This document shows, piece after piece, positions 56,158 to 64,000 of a stretch of 64,000 nucleotides of DNA. Source of the stretch: Flavobacteriales bacterium. GTDB taxonomy: Bacteria > Bacteroidota > Bacteroidia > Flavobacteriales_C > GCA-002722245. The stretch covers positions 1-64,000 of the forward strand of contig JAHEZM010000018.1 of assembly GCA_023251075.1 (NCBI GenBank). Reading direction: 5' to 3'. A model generated the notes under the pieces. That model was not told where the DNA came from. It saw nothing but the letters and a program-made list of their open reading frames with translations, and searched no databases. Position 1 is the first letter of the stretch. Each line of letters begins with the position of its first letter. The position numbers and the translations under genes are program-made.

Positions 56158-58098
56158 ATGAAAAAATTATTTATTTCCGTTTTGTTTTTATGCTCGGCGC
56201 TAGTGAATGCTCAACCACTTTTAACAATAGGTGGTGAAGCTATAAGTGCCGACGAATTCATGACGATGTATAATAAAAAATCGTCGTATCAAGACACTAC
56301 TAAAACTCCTGAAGAAGCTTTAAAAGAATATCTTGATTTGTATATCAAGTTTAAAATTATTGTAAAAGAAGCTGAAGGGTTAGGCCTGGATACCGTTAAA
56401 AAATTTAAGGATGAATTGGCGGGTTATAGAAATCAGTTGGCTGAATCATACATGACCGATAAAAATGTAACAGAAGAATTGGTTAAAGAGGCTTACGAAA
56501 GATTGAAATATGAAGTGCATGCTAGTCATATTTTAGTGCTTTGTCGCCCTGATGATATGCCTGAAGATACTCTTATTGCTTACAAAAAAGCATTAGATAT
56601 TATGAATAAAGCCAAAGCCGGACAAGATTTCGGTAAACTGGCAATGGAATATTCAGGCGATCCTTCTGCTAAAGAAAATAAAGGCGATTTAGGATATTTT
56701 GCAGCAATGAAAATGGTTTATCCATTTGAAACGGCTGCTTATAATACACCGGTAGGACAGGTTTCGAAACCGGTGAGAACTAAATTTGGTTATCATATTT
56801 TGAAAATTCAGGATAAGAGACCAACGCAGGGAAGTATCAATGCAGCGCACATTATGATTACTACCAAACAACATGCTTCGGCAGAAGAAGTTGCCAATGC
56901 TAAAACCCGTATTGATGAGATTTACAGTAAACTTCAGGGTGGAACTCCATGGAATGAATTGGCTAAACTTTCTGAAGATCCTCAGTCGGTTAAAAAAAAT
57001 GGAGAACTGGGATTCTTTTCTTATGATACTTATCCGGTTGATTTCGCTGAAGCTGCTTTTGCATTGAAAGATAAAGATCAAATTTCAGCTCCTATCAGAA
57101 CAGATTATGGATGGCATATCATTAAGTTGATCGAGAAAAGACCAATGGATTCTTTCGAAAAAATGCAGCCTGAAATTAAACGTTCTTTAGGAAGAAACGA
57201 TAGATCCAATCTTTCCAAAGAAGCTGTTTATCAAAAAATAATGCAAAAAAATGGCTTCAAAGAATATCCTGAAAACATCAAAATCATGTTTCATATTACC
57301 GATACTACTTTGGTAATGGGTACATGGAAAGTACCTGCGAATGTGGTGTTAGATAAAGTTTTGTTTGAAATAGGAAATGAGAAATATACTCAAAACGATT
57401 TCGCGCAATATGTCTATACACATGAAGGAGTGAGAAAGAATAACACCTACAAACAATTGGTAAATCAATACTATGAGTCGTTTAGAAAAGAAAAAGTATT
57501 GGGTTATGAAAACAAAAACTTAGAAAAAAATTATCCTGCTTTTAAAGCTTTAATGAAAGAGTACAGAGATGGTATGTTGAAATTTGAAATTACCGATCAA
57601 AACGTATGGACTAAAGCAGTGAAAGACACTACCGGTTTGAAAGAGTTTTACGAAGCCAATAAAAGTAAATGGATGTGGCCGGAAAGAATTAAGGGTGATG
57701 TTTATATTTGTTTAAATGCAGAGGTGGCTAAGTCGGTTAGAAAAATGTTGAAGAAACATGCTACGGTTCCTGAGATTTTAGAAAAAATAAACAAAGAATC
57801 TCAGTTGAATGTGAGAGTGCTGCAACAAGGACATTACAGTAAAGAAGATTACCCTTCTTTGGCTACATTCAAATGGAAAAAAGGAATTTCGCCTGTTACA
57901 GAAAACAATAAAATGTTTTATGTATTCAGCATCACTGATTTGTTGCCAGTACAATCTAAAAAAATTGATGAAGCTAAAGGTGTAATTACTTCAGCTTATC
58001 AAACTTATTTAGAAGACACCTGGGTTAAAACGTTAAGAAGTAAATATCCGGTGCAAGTGAACAATGCTGTCTTAAATGGTTTGCTTAAAAAGAAATAG
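56158..58098 (+). CDS. Periplasmic peptidyl-prolyl isomerase with two PpiC domains
   Basis: The 646-residue protein has a signal peptide (about 1-18, VNAQ), a SurA-like N-terminal helical part and two tandem parvulin (PpiC) domains at about 120-225 ('HASHILVLCRP', 'GDLGYFAAMKMVYPFETAAY') and 225-335 ('AAHIMITTK', 'GELGFFSYDTYPVDFAEAAF'). The remaining 300 residues are helical, with no known domain. It should fold or escort outer-membrane proteins in the periplasm. It is the first of three related genes. Confidence 0.9.
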   Translation: MKKLFISVLFLCSALVNAQPLLTIGGEAISADEFMTMYNKKSSYQDTTKTPEEALKEYLDLYIKFKIIVKEAEGLGLDTVKKFKDELAGYRNQLAESYMTDKNVTEELVKEAYERLKYEVHASHILVLCRPDDMPEDTLIAYKKALDIMNKAKAGQDFGKLAMEYSGDPSAKENKGDLGYFAAMKMVYPFETAAYNTPVGQVSKPVRTKFGYHILKIQDKRPTQGSINAAHIMITTKQHASAEEVANAKTRIDEIYSKLQGGTPWNELAKLSEDPQSVKKNGELGFFSYDTYPVDFAEAAFALKDKDQISAPIRTDYGWHIIKLIEKRPMDSFEKMQPEIKRSLGRNDRSNLSKEAVYQKIMQKNGFKEYPENIKIMFHITDTTLVMGTWKVPANVVLDKVLFEIGNEKYTQNDFAQYVYTHEGVRKNNTYKQLVNQYYESFRKEKVLGYENKNLEKNYPAFKALMKEYRDGMLKFEITDQNVWTKAVKDTTGLKEFYEANKSKWMWPERIKGDVYICLNAEVAKSVRKMLKKHATVPEILEKINKESQLNVRVLQQGHYSKEDYPSLATFKWKKGISPVTENNKMFYVFSITDLLPVQSKKIDEAKGVITSAYQTYLEDTWVKTLRSKYPVQVNNAVLNGLLKKK

Positions 58099-58963
58099 TA
58101 GATTTAATATCCTTAATGTAAAGCAACTGGTTTTCACCGGTTGCTTTGCTGTTTTATTTGCTTGCGTTGATTTGAAGTCGGCCGATCCTACCGAACAAGA
58201 ATTAGCAAAGGTGGGAGTTTATACTTTATTTCTTTCTGATGTGCTTGCCGATATTCAATTAACCCCCGAGAAAGATAGTGCTGCCCAGGTGAAATTGTAT
58301 ATTAATAACTGGGTGAAAAATCACGTTGTTTTACAAAAAGCAGAAACCGAATTGTACTCAGAAGAAAAGAAATTTAGCAAGCAATTAGAAGAGTATAGAA
58401 ATTCATTAATGCGTTATGCCTACGAACAAAAGTACGTGCGTGATAATTTAGATACAGTTGTTGGCGAAAAAGAAATTGCTGCTTTTTACAATCAGAATGC
58501 CAGAAACTTTGAATTGAAGGAAGATGTAGTAAGAGTGCGATATGTGTTGTTGAACAAAAATAAAATCAAGTTCAAAGCAAAGCTTAAATCATTATTAACT
58601 TCTAATACTGTTAAAGCCAAAAAGGAATTTATTACCTTTTGTGCGAAGAATAAATTAGATTGTTATTGGAATGATAGTACCTGGGTGTTTTTCGATGAAT
58701 TCAGAAACATAGTTCCTTTGAAATCTTACAATAATGAAGATTTTTTGCGTTCTACGAAGTATTATGAATGCAATGATTCTTTGAAACTAGATTTAATGTA
58801 TTTCACGAATTTTAAAATTAAAGATAGCGCTTCGCCTATAGATTTTGAAAGAGAAAAAATTAAAAGGATTATTCTCAATCAACGAAAATTGAAATTGATT
58901 GAAGAGATGGAAATTAAAGTATATGATGAGGCTTTGAAAGAGGGTGATGTTGAGGTTTATTAA
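58076..58963 (+). CDS. SurA-like lipoprotein without a parvulin domain
   Basis: The 295-residue protein starts at ATG 58076, which overlaps the gene before by 23 bp; I see no other good start in frame. A basic stretch, a hydrophobic segment and 'LFAC' (Cys30) mark a lipoprotein signal. The body is helical and looks like the N-terminal chaperone part of SurA/PpiD ('INNWVKNHVVLQKAETELYS', 'EKEIAAFYNQNARNF'), but the parvulin domain cannot be seen: its place has 'VRYVLLNKNKIKFKAKL' and no GDLG motif. It probably works with the two genuine isomerases around it. Confidence 0.75.
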   Translation: MVCLKRNSRFNILNVKQLVFTGCFAVLFACVDLKSADPTEQELAKVGVYTLFLSDVLADIQLTPEKDSAAQVKLYINNWVKNHVVLQKAETELYSEEKKFSKQLEEYRNSLMRYAYEQKYVRDNLDTVVGEKEIAAFYNQNARNFELKEDVVRVRYVLLNKNKIKFKAKLKSLLTSNTVKAKKEFITFCAKNKLDCYWNDSTWVFFDEFRNIVPLKSYNNEDFLRSTKYYECNDSLKLDLMYFTNFKIKDSASPIDFEREKIKRIILNQRKLKLIEEMEIKVYDEALKEGDVEVY

Positions 58964-58994
58964 AATGTTAAGAAGAGAATTTTAAAATATTTGA

Positions 58995-60338
58995 ATGATG
59001 AGAGCAGTGTTTTTTTTATCACTAATGTGTACAGCAAATTTAGCTTTTAGCCAACCAAAGCCTTTAGATAGAATTGTGGGTAAAGTAGGGGGGAGTCTTG
59101 TTTTAGAATCGGACATCACTATACAATACGAGCAAATGAAATTACAGGGCTATCCGGTAGATGAGTCTTCTAAATGTGCTTTGTTTGAAGATTTTATGTT
59201 TCAGAAATTGTTGCTGCAACAAGCAGAATTGGATAGTGTGGAGGTTTCGGAAAAAGAAGTAGAGGCTGAAATCAACCGCAGAATGCAATATCATTTGGCG
59301 CGATTGGGCGGATCGGAAGCTGAGTTTGAAAAACACTACGGAAGTATAGTGGCGTTTAAACAACAAGAAACTCCGGTGATTCGGGAAGAAATGCTGGTGC
59401 GTGAAATGCGTTCTAATATTGTTTCTAATATTAAAATTACACCCGTAGAGATTCGTCATTATTTTTCTACTTTATCACCTGATAGTTTGCCTATTGTTCC
59501 TGCTAAATATGAAATTGCGGAAATATTAATTAAACCAGAAATGAATTCTTTTGAGCGTCAACGTGTAATGAATGAAATGAAAAGAGTGCGCAATGATATT
59601 GTAAAAGACGGAAGAGATTTTGGTATGGTGGCAAAATTCGAAAGTATGGATGGCTCTAAAGATGCGGGTGGTGATTTAGGTTATATCAGCAGGGAACAAG
59701 TAGTATCAGAGTTTGCAGCGGTTGCTTTTAGAATGAAAATTGGAGAAGTGTCAGATGTTTTTGAAAGTGAGTTTGGTTTTCATATTCTTCAGGTGTTGGA
59801 ACGTAAAGGACAATTGTTACGTGTTCGTCATATTCTTAAAAAACCAAGATTTTATTCTACCGATATTTTAAAAGCTAAAACCCGTGCCGATTCTTTGTAT
59901 GAGTTGTTGGTGAATAATAAAGGATCATTTGCTGATTTAGCCTCTCGTTTTTCCCAAGATGCGGCAAGTAAAGGAAATGGTGGTATGATTACCAACCAAC
60001 AATCAGGTGATACTAAATTTGCACCGGAAGATTTAGATCCTGATATAGCCGCTCGAATCAGTCATTTAAATGAAGGTGAAATTACAGCGCCTGAAGCTTT
60101 CACTGATTATTCGGGAAGCAATGCAGTGCGGATTTTGAAATTAGTAACTTATAAAGAAGCGCACAGAGCAAATCTTTCGGATGATTACGAACAAATTAAA
60201 AATGCAGCTCTTCAAATAAAACAACAAGAAGCGATGGTAAAATGGGTAGAGAAAAAATTACCTAGCACCTTTTCGCAAGTGAATGAAGGCTATACACATT
60301 GTGAACAAAGCAAACGTTGGATTAAAAAAAGTAATTAA
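58995..60338 (+). CDS. SurA-like periplasmic chaperone/peptidyl-prolyl isomerase
   Basis: The 447-residue protein has a signal peptide (about 1-20, AFSQ), an N-terminal SurA domain ('LDRIVGKVGGSLVLESDITI' in part) and two parvulin domains at about 170-270 ('AEILIKPEMNS', 'GGDLGYISREQVVSEFAAVA') and 275-370 ('RVRHILKKPRF', 'KGNGGMI'). This is the architecture of SurA, which escorts outer-membrane proteins. It is the third gene in the triad, and its stop is followed after one base by the moxR start codon. Confidence 0.92.
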   Translation: MMRAVFFLSLMCTANLAFSQPKPLDRIVGKVGGSLVLESDITIQYEQMKLQGYPVDESSKCALFEDFMFQKLLLQQAELDSVEVSEKEVEAEINRRMQYHLARLGGSEAEFEKHYGSIVAFKQQETPVIREEMLVREMRSNIVSNIKITPVEIRHYFSTLSPDSLPIVPAKYEIAEILIKPEMNSFERQRVMNEMKRVRNDIVKDGRDFGMVAKFESMDGSKDAGGDLGYISREQVVSEFAAVAFRMKIGEVSDVFESEFGFHILQVLERKGQLLRVRHILKKPRFYSTDILKAKTRADSLYELLVNNKGSFADLASRFSQDAASKGNGGMITNQQSGDTKFAPEDLDPDIAARISHLNEGEITAPEAFTDYSGSNAVRILKLVTYKEAHRANLSDDYEQIKNAALQIKQQEAMVKWVEKKLPSTFSQVNEGYTHCEQSKRWIKKSN

Positions 60339-60339
60339 G

Positions 60340-61308
60340 ATGTCGTTAAAATTTGAATCGGATGTTAAGGCCTTAGATTCTTTAAAAGAAGTAAGTGCTA
60401 AGCTTGAAAAAGAAATAGGAAAAGTAATTGTGGGTCAACAAGAAGCTGTACGCCTCGTGGTGATTTCTGTTTTTAGTAACGGTCATGCATTGTTGGTGGG
60501 TGTTCCGGGATTGGCAAAAACCTTGTTGGTAAATTCTATCGCTAAAGCTTTAGGTTTGTCGTTTAACAGAATTCAGTTTACTCCCGATTTAATGCCATCA
60601 GATATTGTGGGTGCTGAGGTGTTGGATGAATCTCGACAATTTAAATTCGTTAGAGGGCCCATTTTCGCGAACGTGATTTTGGCTGATGAGATCAATCGTA
60701 CTCCTCCTAAAACACAAGCTGCTTTGTTGGAAGCCATGCAAGAGCGTCATGTTACCAATGCTGGAAATTCAATGCCTTTGCCTTCTCCGTTTTTTGTTTT
60801 GGCTACTCAAAATCCAATTGAACAAGAAGGAACTTATCCTTTGCCTGAAGCACAACTCGATCGTTTTATATTCAATATCTGGATAGATTATCCTAATTAT
60901 CAAGACGAAATTGATGTAGTGAAAAGAACTACTTCTAGCACCAATGAAACTATTGAATCGGTGTTAAGCGCTGAAGATATTTTGTTTTATCAGCAGTTAA
61001 TTAGGAAGATGCCTGTGGCCGATAATGTTTATGAGTATGCAGTGAAGTTGGCTAGAAAAACCAGAAAAGATTCTGATGAAGCTCCAGAAAGCGTTAAGAA
61101 ATATTTGTATTGGGGTGCGGGTCCGAGAGCTTCGCAATATCTTATCGTTGCGGCAAAAGTAAGTGCAGCACTCAATGGAAAATATTCACCTGATATTGAA
61201 GACGTAAAAGCAGTAGCAGTACCTATTTTGCGCCACCGTATTTTACGCAACTACAAAGCTGAAGCTGATGGTGTGAGTGTGGAGAATATTATTGAAGGGT
61301 TGTTGTAG
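60340..61308 (+). CDS. MoxR-family AAA+ ATPase
   Basis: I start at ATG 60340 (MSLKFESDVKALDSLKEVSA); the longer frame from 60283 overlaps surA. The 322-residue protein has Walker A 'GVPGLAKTLL', Walker B 'VILADEINRTPPKTQAALLE', sensor 1 'FVLATQNPIEQEGTYPLPEA', and the lid 'YLYWGAGPRASQYLI'. MoxR ATPases act as chaperones, usually beside DUF58 and vWA genes; none of these follow here. It is co-transcribed with the chaperone triad, and its end overlaps the convergent rsmD gene by 20 bp. Confidence 0.93.
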   Translation: MSLKFESDVKALDSLKEVSAKLEKEIGKVIVGQQEAVRLVVISVFSNGHALLVGVPGLAKTLLVNSIAKALGLSFNRIQFTPDLMPSDIVGAEVLDESRQFKFVRGPIFANVILADEINRTPPKTQAALLEAMQERHVTNAGNSMPLPSPFFVLATQNPIEQEGTYPLPEAQLDRFIFNIWIDYPNYQDEIDVVKRTTSSTNETIESVLSAEDILFYQQLIRKMPVADNVYEYAVKLARKTRKDSDEAPESVKKYLYWGAGPRASQYLIVAAKVSAALNGKYSPDIEDVKAVAVPILRHRILRNYKAEADGVSVENIIEGLL

Positions 61309-61837
61309 TTTTAAACACACTAAAATTCACATTCCCGTAATTTCTATGTTCCTTAAAATTAGGATGTGTGGCGAAACTATGATCCTTCGGATGTTCTAGT
61401 ACAAACCATCCATTTTCATTTAATATACCTGCTTTAAAAATTAAATCAGGAATATCTTTCAGGTTTTTTAAATCGTAGGGCGGATCCGCAAAAATTAAAT
61501 CGAATTTTCTGGAGTTATTATTTTCAACCCATTTGAAAACATCGGCTTTTTGAACGATGGGAGAAATATTTAATTGAGCCGCGGTGGCCTTTATAAATGA
61601 GCAACAATTGAAGTTTTGATCTACACAAGTTATTTTCTCTACACCTCGCGATGCAAATTCAAAAGATATAGCTCCGGTGCCCGCAAACAAATCCAACACG
61701 GCAATATTTTCGAAATCAAAATTATTATTGAAGATATTGAAGAGTGCTTCTTTGGCTTGATCGGTAGTAGGACGAACGGGTAGATTCTTAGGTGGATTAA
61801 ATCTTCTTCCTCCAAACTGTCCGGAAATTATACGCAT
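61289..61837 (-). CDS. rsmD: 16S rRNA (guanine-966-N2)-methyltransferase
   Basis: RsmD methylates G966 of 16S rRNA during assembly of the small subunit. The 182-residue protein has the N-terminal 'MRIISGQFGGRRFNPPKNLP' and 'VRPTTDQAKEALFNIF', the AdoMet loop 'LDLFAGTGAISFEFASRG' and the catalytic DPPY (residues 118-121). Full family length. Its start overlaps the stop of the DUF3822 gene by 10 bp, a gene order common in Bacteroidota. Its end overlaps moxR by 20 bp. Confidence 0.95.
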   Translation of the reverse strand: MRIISGQFGGRRFNPPKNLPVRPTTDQAKEALFNIFNNNFDFENIAVLDLFAGTGAISFEFASRGVEKITCVDQNFNCCSFIKATAAQLNISPIVQKADVFKWVENNNSRKFDLIFADPPYDLKNLKDIPDLIFKAGILNENGWFVLEHPKDHSFATHPNFKEHRNYGNVNFSVFKTTTTLQ

Positions 61838-62712
61838 AGATACTGACTGAAATGTGAGAAGTAAAAATAAGGATTTATGTCGTTTAATTCATAACCTAAT
61901 TTATACTGCGCATTTTTCAGTATCCATGAACTCTTTTTGAAATATTTGATTAGTATTTCGTGTATAGCCGAGTTTTTTTCTACTTCACCTACTAAGTAAA
62001 CAGAAGTACTTGATGCATTTATTTTTAATTGTTCCAGAGTATAGAAAGTGTAATAAAGAAAATCTTCGGTGGTTTGAATAGGGTGCACCGTGTATAATTT
62101 CAACTGACTGTTTTCAAACACAATAATATCGTAGTGTTGTGAGTGAATGTTTACGAATACAACAGGTTCTGTTTCTGCTTTGAATAAGTTATACAAGGAT
62201 AAATAAGTGGGTACTACATGCGGAAAATAATCAATACTAGGAAAGTGTTCATCGAGAATAGTTTTCAAAATCCCTGGCATTGCAAAAATCGCATGAGCTC
62301 CCAGAAAATTTACTTCACGGTGAATAATTACACTTCCTTCGTCGATACTGCATGTTGCCAACAAATATTCTACTGCTTTTTCCTGGTGAAATAAAGAAGT
62401 AGGAACCAAAGTGAATTTTGAACTTACCAACGAAAGAGATACTTTTTGGTATTTGTTCATTAGCTTCAATGGAGAGCTTTTGAATAACTGGGTAAGTTTA
62501 TCAGCATCGAATTCATAATATTCAGTACTGATGTCAATAGTTTGAAAAGCAAGTATTTCTTTTTCTTTAGGTTCTATAATGTGAATTTTGAAGAGGTTGT
62601 TTTCCACTTCAAAATGCAATTGTAATTGCTCGGTAGGATAGTTTGCAATGCGTTTATCAACAATGTGCATCTCCTTTTCGCTATTGACTACTTGTACTTC
62701 CATTAAATTCAT
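61828..62712 (-). CDS. DUF3822 family protein
   Basis: The 294-residue protein (ATG 62703 is an alternative start) resembles DUF3822, a Bacteroidota family usually next to rsmD: 'HREVNFLGAHAIFAMPGILK' (in part), 'VFVNIHSQHYDIIVFENSQL' (in part) and 'EDFLYYTFYTLEQLKINASS'. The pattern of strands and acidic residues looks like the ASKHA (actin-like ATPase) fold of PilM/FtsA proteins. Its function is unknown. It overlaps rsmD by 10 bp. Confidence 0.8.
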   Translation of the reverse strand: MNLMEVQVVNSEKEMHIVDKRIANYPTEQLQLHFEVENNLFKIHIIEPKEKEILAFQTIDISTEYYEFDADKLTQLFKSSPLKLMNKYQKVSLSLVSSKFTLVPTSLFHQEKAVEYLLATCSIDEGSVIIHREVNFLGAHAIFAMPGILKTILDEHFPSIDYFPHVVPTYLSLYNLFKAETEPVVFVNIHSQHYDIIVFENSQLKLYTVHPIQTTEDFLYYTFYTLEQLKINASSTSVYLVGEVEKNSAIHEILIKYFKKSSWILKNAQYKLGYELNDINPYFYFSHFSQYLCV

Positions 62713-62785
62713 AATTTAGAGCCGTAGCTAATTTACGGAAATAAGTGTAATGGAAGATTAATTTACTGTAAAGTGAGAGTTAATT

Positions 62786-64000
62786 TTGAAAGAAAAAGTA
62801 TTAACATATTTAGGACATAAACCTACTTCCGGACAAGCGGAATTGATTGATCAGTTACTAACTTTTTTTACTATACCTATGCCTCGTCCGGTTTTCGTGA
62901 TGCGTGGTTATGCAGGAACAGGCAAAACTTCTCTGGTAAGTGCTTTCGTGAAATCGATGCGGGGAGGAACCTGCGTTTTGTTGGCACCCACAGGTAGGGC
63001 TGCTAAGGTGTTTGGAACGTATTCGGGTCGACCGGCTTATACCATTCACAAAAAGATTTATCAAAATTCAGTGAAGGATGGCGTAGCACAGTTCTCACTC
63101 ACTAAAAACTTGCATAAGGATACTGTTTTCTTCGTTGATGAAGCCTCTATGATTTCTAATTCGGGTGGGCTAGGGGGCTCTTTTGTGAGTAAAGGAAGGA
63201 GTTTATTGGATGATCTTTTGGAATTTGTTTTTTCAGGTGAAAATTGCAGGGTAGTTTTTATTGGTGATACCGCTCAGTTGCCTCCGGTGGGAATGAGTTT
63301 GAGTGTAGCTCTCGATCCTAAATATTTAAAAGCACAATGGGGTTTGAATGTATTTGATTATGAAATGACAGAGGTGGTGCGGCAAAGCGCTCAATCAGGA
63401 ATATTATATAACGCTACTAAAATTCGCGATCAGTTGAAATTGAAAACTCCTGGTTATCCGGCAATAGAACTCAAAGATTTTCCTGATGTAGCGGTGATCA
63501 GTAGTTATGAAGTAGAAGAATTGCTGAATGATGCGTATTCAAAATCAGGAGTAGAAAAAGCGATTGTAATTACGCGATCCAATAAAATGGCCAATAATTT
63601 CAACCAACAAATTCGATATCGTATTCGTTGGCAGGAAGATGAAATTTCTTCGGGCGATTATTTGATGGTAGTGAAAAATAATTATTTCTGGCTGGGTGCC
63701 GATTCAAAAGCCGGATTCATTGCCAACGGTGATATGATTTATGTGGAGAGGGTGATGAAATACGAAGAAAAATTTGGATTTCGTTTTGTGAATTTGCAAG
63801 TGAAAATGGTAGATTACCCTGATGAACCAGAAATGGAAGTGAAGATTATTTTAGATTCCTTGATGACTGATGCACCATCGCTTACCAAAGAACAAAGCAA
63901 AAATTTGTCGGAAGCCGTTTATGGTCATTACATGATGGAGAATAACACCAAAGCAAAGATTCGTGAAGCGGTAAAAAAAGATCCTTACTATAATGCGCTC
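62786..64000 (+). CDS. RecD-like superfamily 1 DNA helicase (partial)
   Basis: The frame starts at TTG 62786 (an in-frame stop lies at 62774) and leaves the window at the right edge after 405 residues. Walker A is GYAGTGKTS (41-49), Walker B 'FFVDEASMIS', motif III 'IGDTAQLPPVG', and 'VVRQS' follows. These mark a superfamily 1B helicase of the RecD/Pif1 kind; similar stand-alone proteins are common in Bacteroidota. The C-terminal 'UvrD_C_2' part is missing only because the window ends. It is divergent from DUF3822. Confidence 0.88.
   Translation, partial: MKEKVLTYLGHKPTSGQAELIDQLLTFFTIPMPRPVFVMRGYAGTGKTSLVSAFVKSMRGGTCVLLAPTGRAAKVFGTYSGRPAYTIHKKIYQNSVKDGVAQFSLTKNLHKDTVFFVDEASMISNSGGLGGSFVSKGRSLLDDLLEFVFSGENCRVVFIGDTAQLPPVGMSLSVALDPKYLKAQWGLNVFDYEMTEVVRQSAQSGILYNATKIRDQLKLKTPGYPAIELKDFPDVAVISSYEVEELLNDAYSKSGVEKAIVITRSNKMANNFNQQIRYRIRWQEDEISSGDYLMVVKNNYFWLGADSKAGFIANGDMIYVERVMKYEEKFGFRFVNLQVKMVDYPDEPEMEVKIILDSLMTDAPSLTKEQSKNLSEAVYGHYMMENNTKAKIREAVKKDPYYNAL

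Overview
The window comes from an AT-rich bacterium of the phylum Bacteroidota. Four independent signs support this: seven secreted proteins with a C-terminal type IX secretion (T9SS) sorting domain carrying the 'YPNP' motif; promoters of the TAnnTTTG type; phylum-typical genes (DUF3822 beside rsmD, an E1-alpha/beta fusion, a transketolase split in two genes, FxVPxNYF anti-sigma-like proteins, imelysin lipoproteins); and many SPII lipoproteins. I cannot fix the family or genus from sequence alone. There is no phage, complete insertion sequence, CRISPR array or recognisable defence system.

Layout. 1-4.8 kb: the end of an MFS gene, tRNA-Ser with a tRNA-like remnant beside it, a large lipoprotein plus outer-membrane-barrel pair, and an AraC regulator with an HMA-like N-terminus. 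4.8-9.5 kb (minus): murQ, a fused 2-oxoacid dehydrogenase E1, and two unknown envelope proteins. 9.7-15.8 kb: a TPR protein, then a carbohydrate locus of a secreted GH18 protein, two secreted SGNH/CE2-like esterases and a membrane-bound AraC-type regulator. 15.8-22.8 kb (minus): a class III aminotransferase, a barrel protein, an ECF sigma/anti-sigma/Spy-like cassette, and the two halves of transketolase separated by a von Willebrand A protein and a palindromic repeat element. 22.9-32.7 kb (plus): ychF, an imelysin/di-haem oxidoreductase/imelysin operon, a cobalamin riboswitch controlling metE, a thioesterase and a beta-helix protein. 32.7-37 kb: tRNA-Pro with an inverted 3' fragment, an MFS transporter, a secreted K/E-rich helical protein, and SRPBCC and TfoX-like proteins. 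37-46.2 kb (minus): a run of secreted T9SS cargo (GH18, repeat adhesin, metzincin protease, GH5). 46.5-51 kb (minus): SPFH protein, thiolase, an unknown membrane protein, glyA. 51.1-61.3 kb (plus): nitronate monooxygenase, two M16 peptidases, guaB, three SurA/PpiD-like genes, moxR. 61.3-64 kb: rsmD, DUF3822 and the start of a RecD-like helicase.

The most interesting candidate is at 11.6-15.8 kb. A 19-bp sequence, paired with a second partial copy about two helical turns away, occurs upstream of both esterase genes in the same orientation relative to each. Between the two esterase genes lies an AraC-type regulator with two membrane segments and an extracytoplasmic domain. I infer a membrane-bound one-component sensor that switches on two secreted de-acetylases and, through the operon, a GH18 protein. 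This reading is not established by experiment. Other leads are the interrupted split transketolase, the composite palindrome, the tRNA fragments, and a short palindrome found both inside the metE riboswitch and next to a tRNA fragment.
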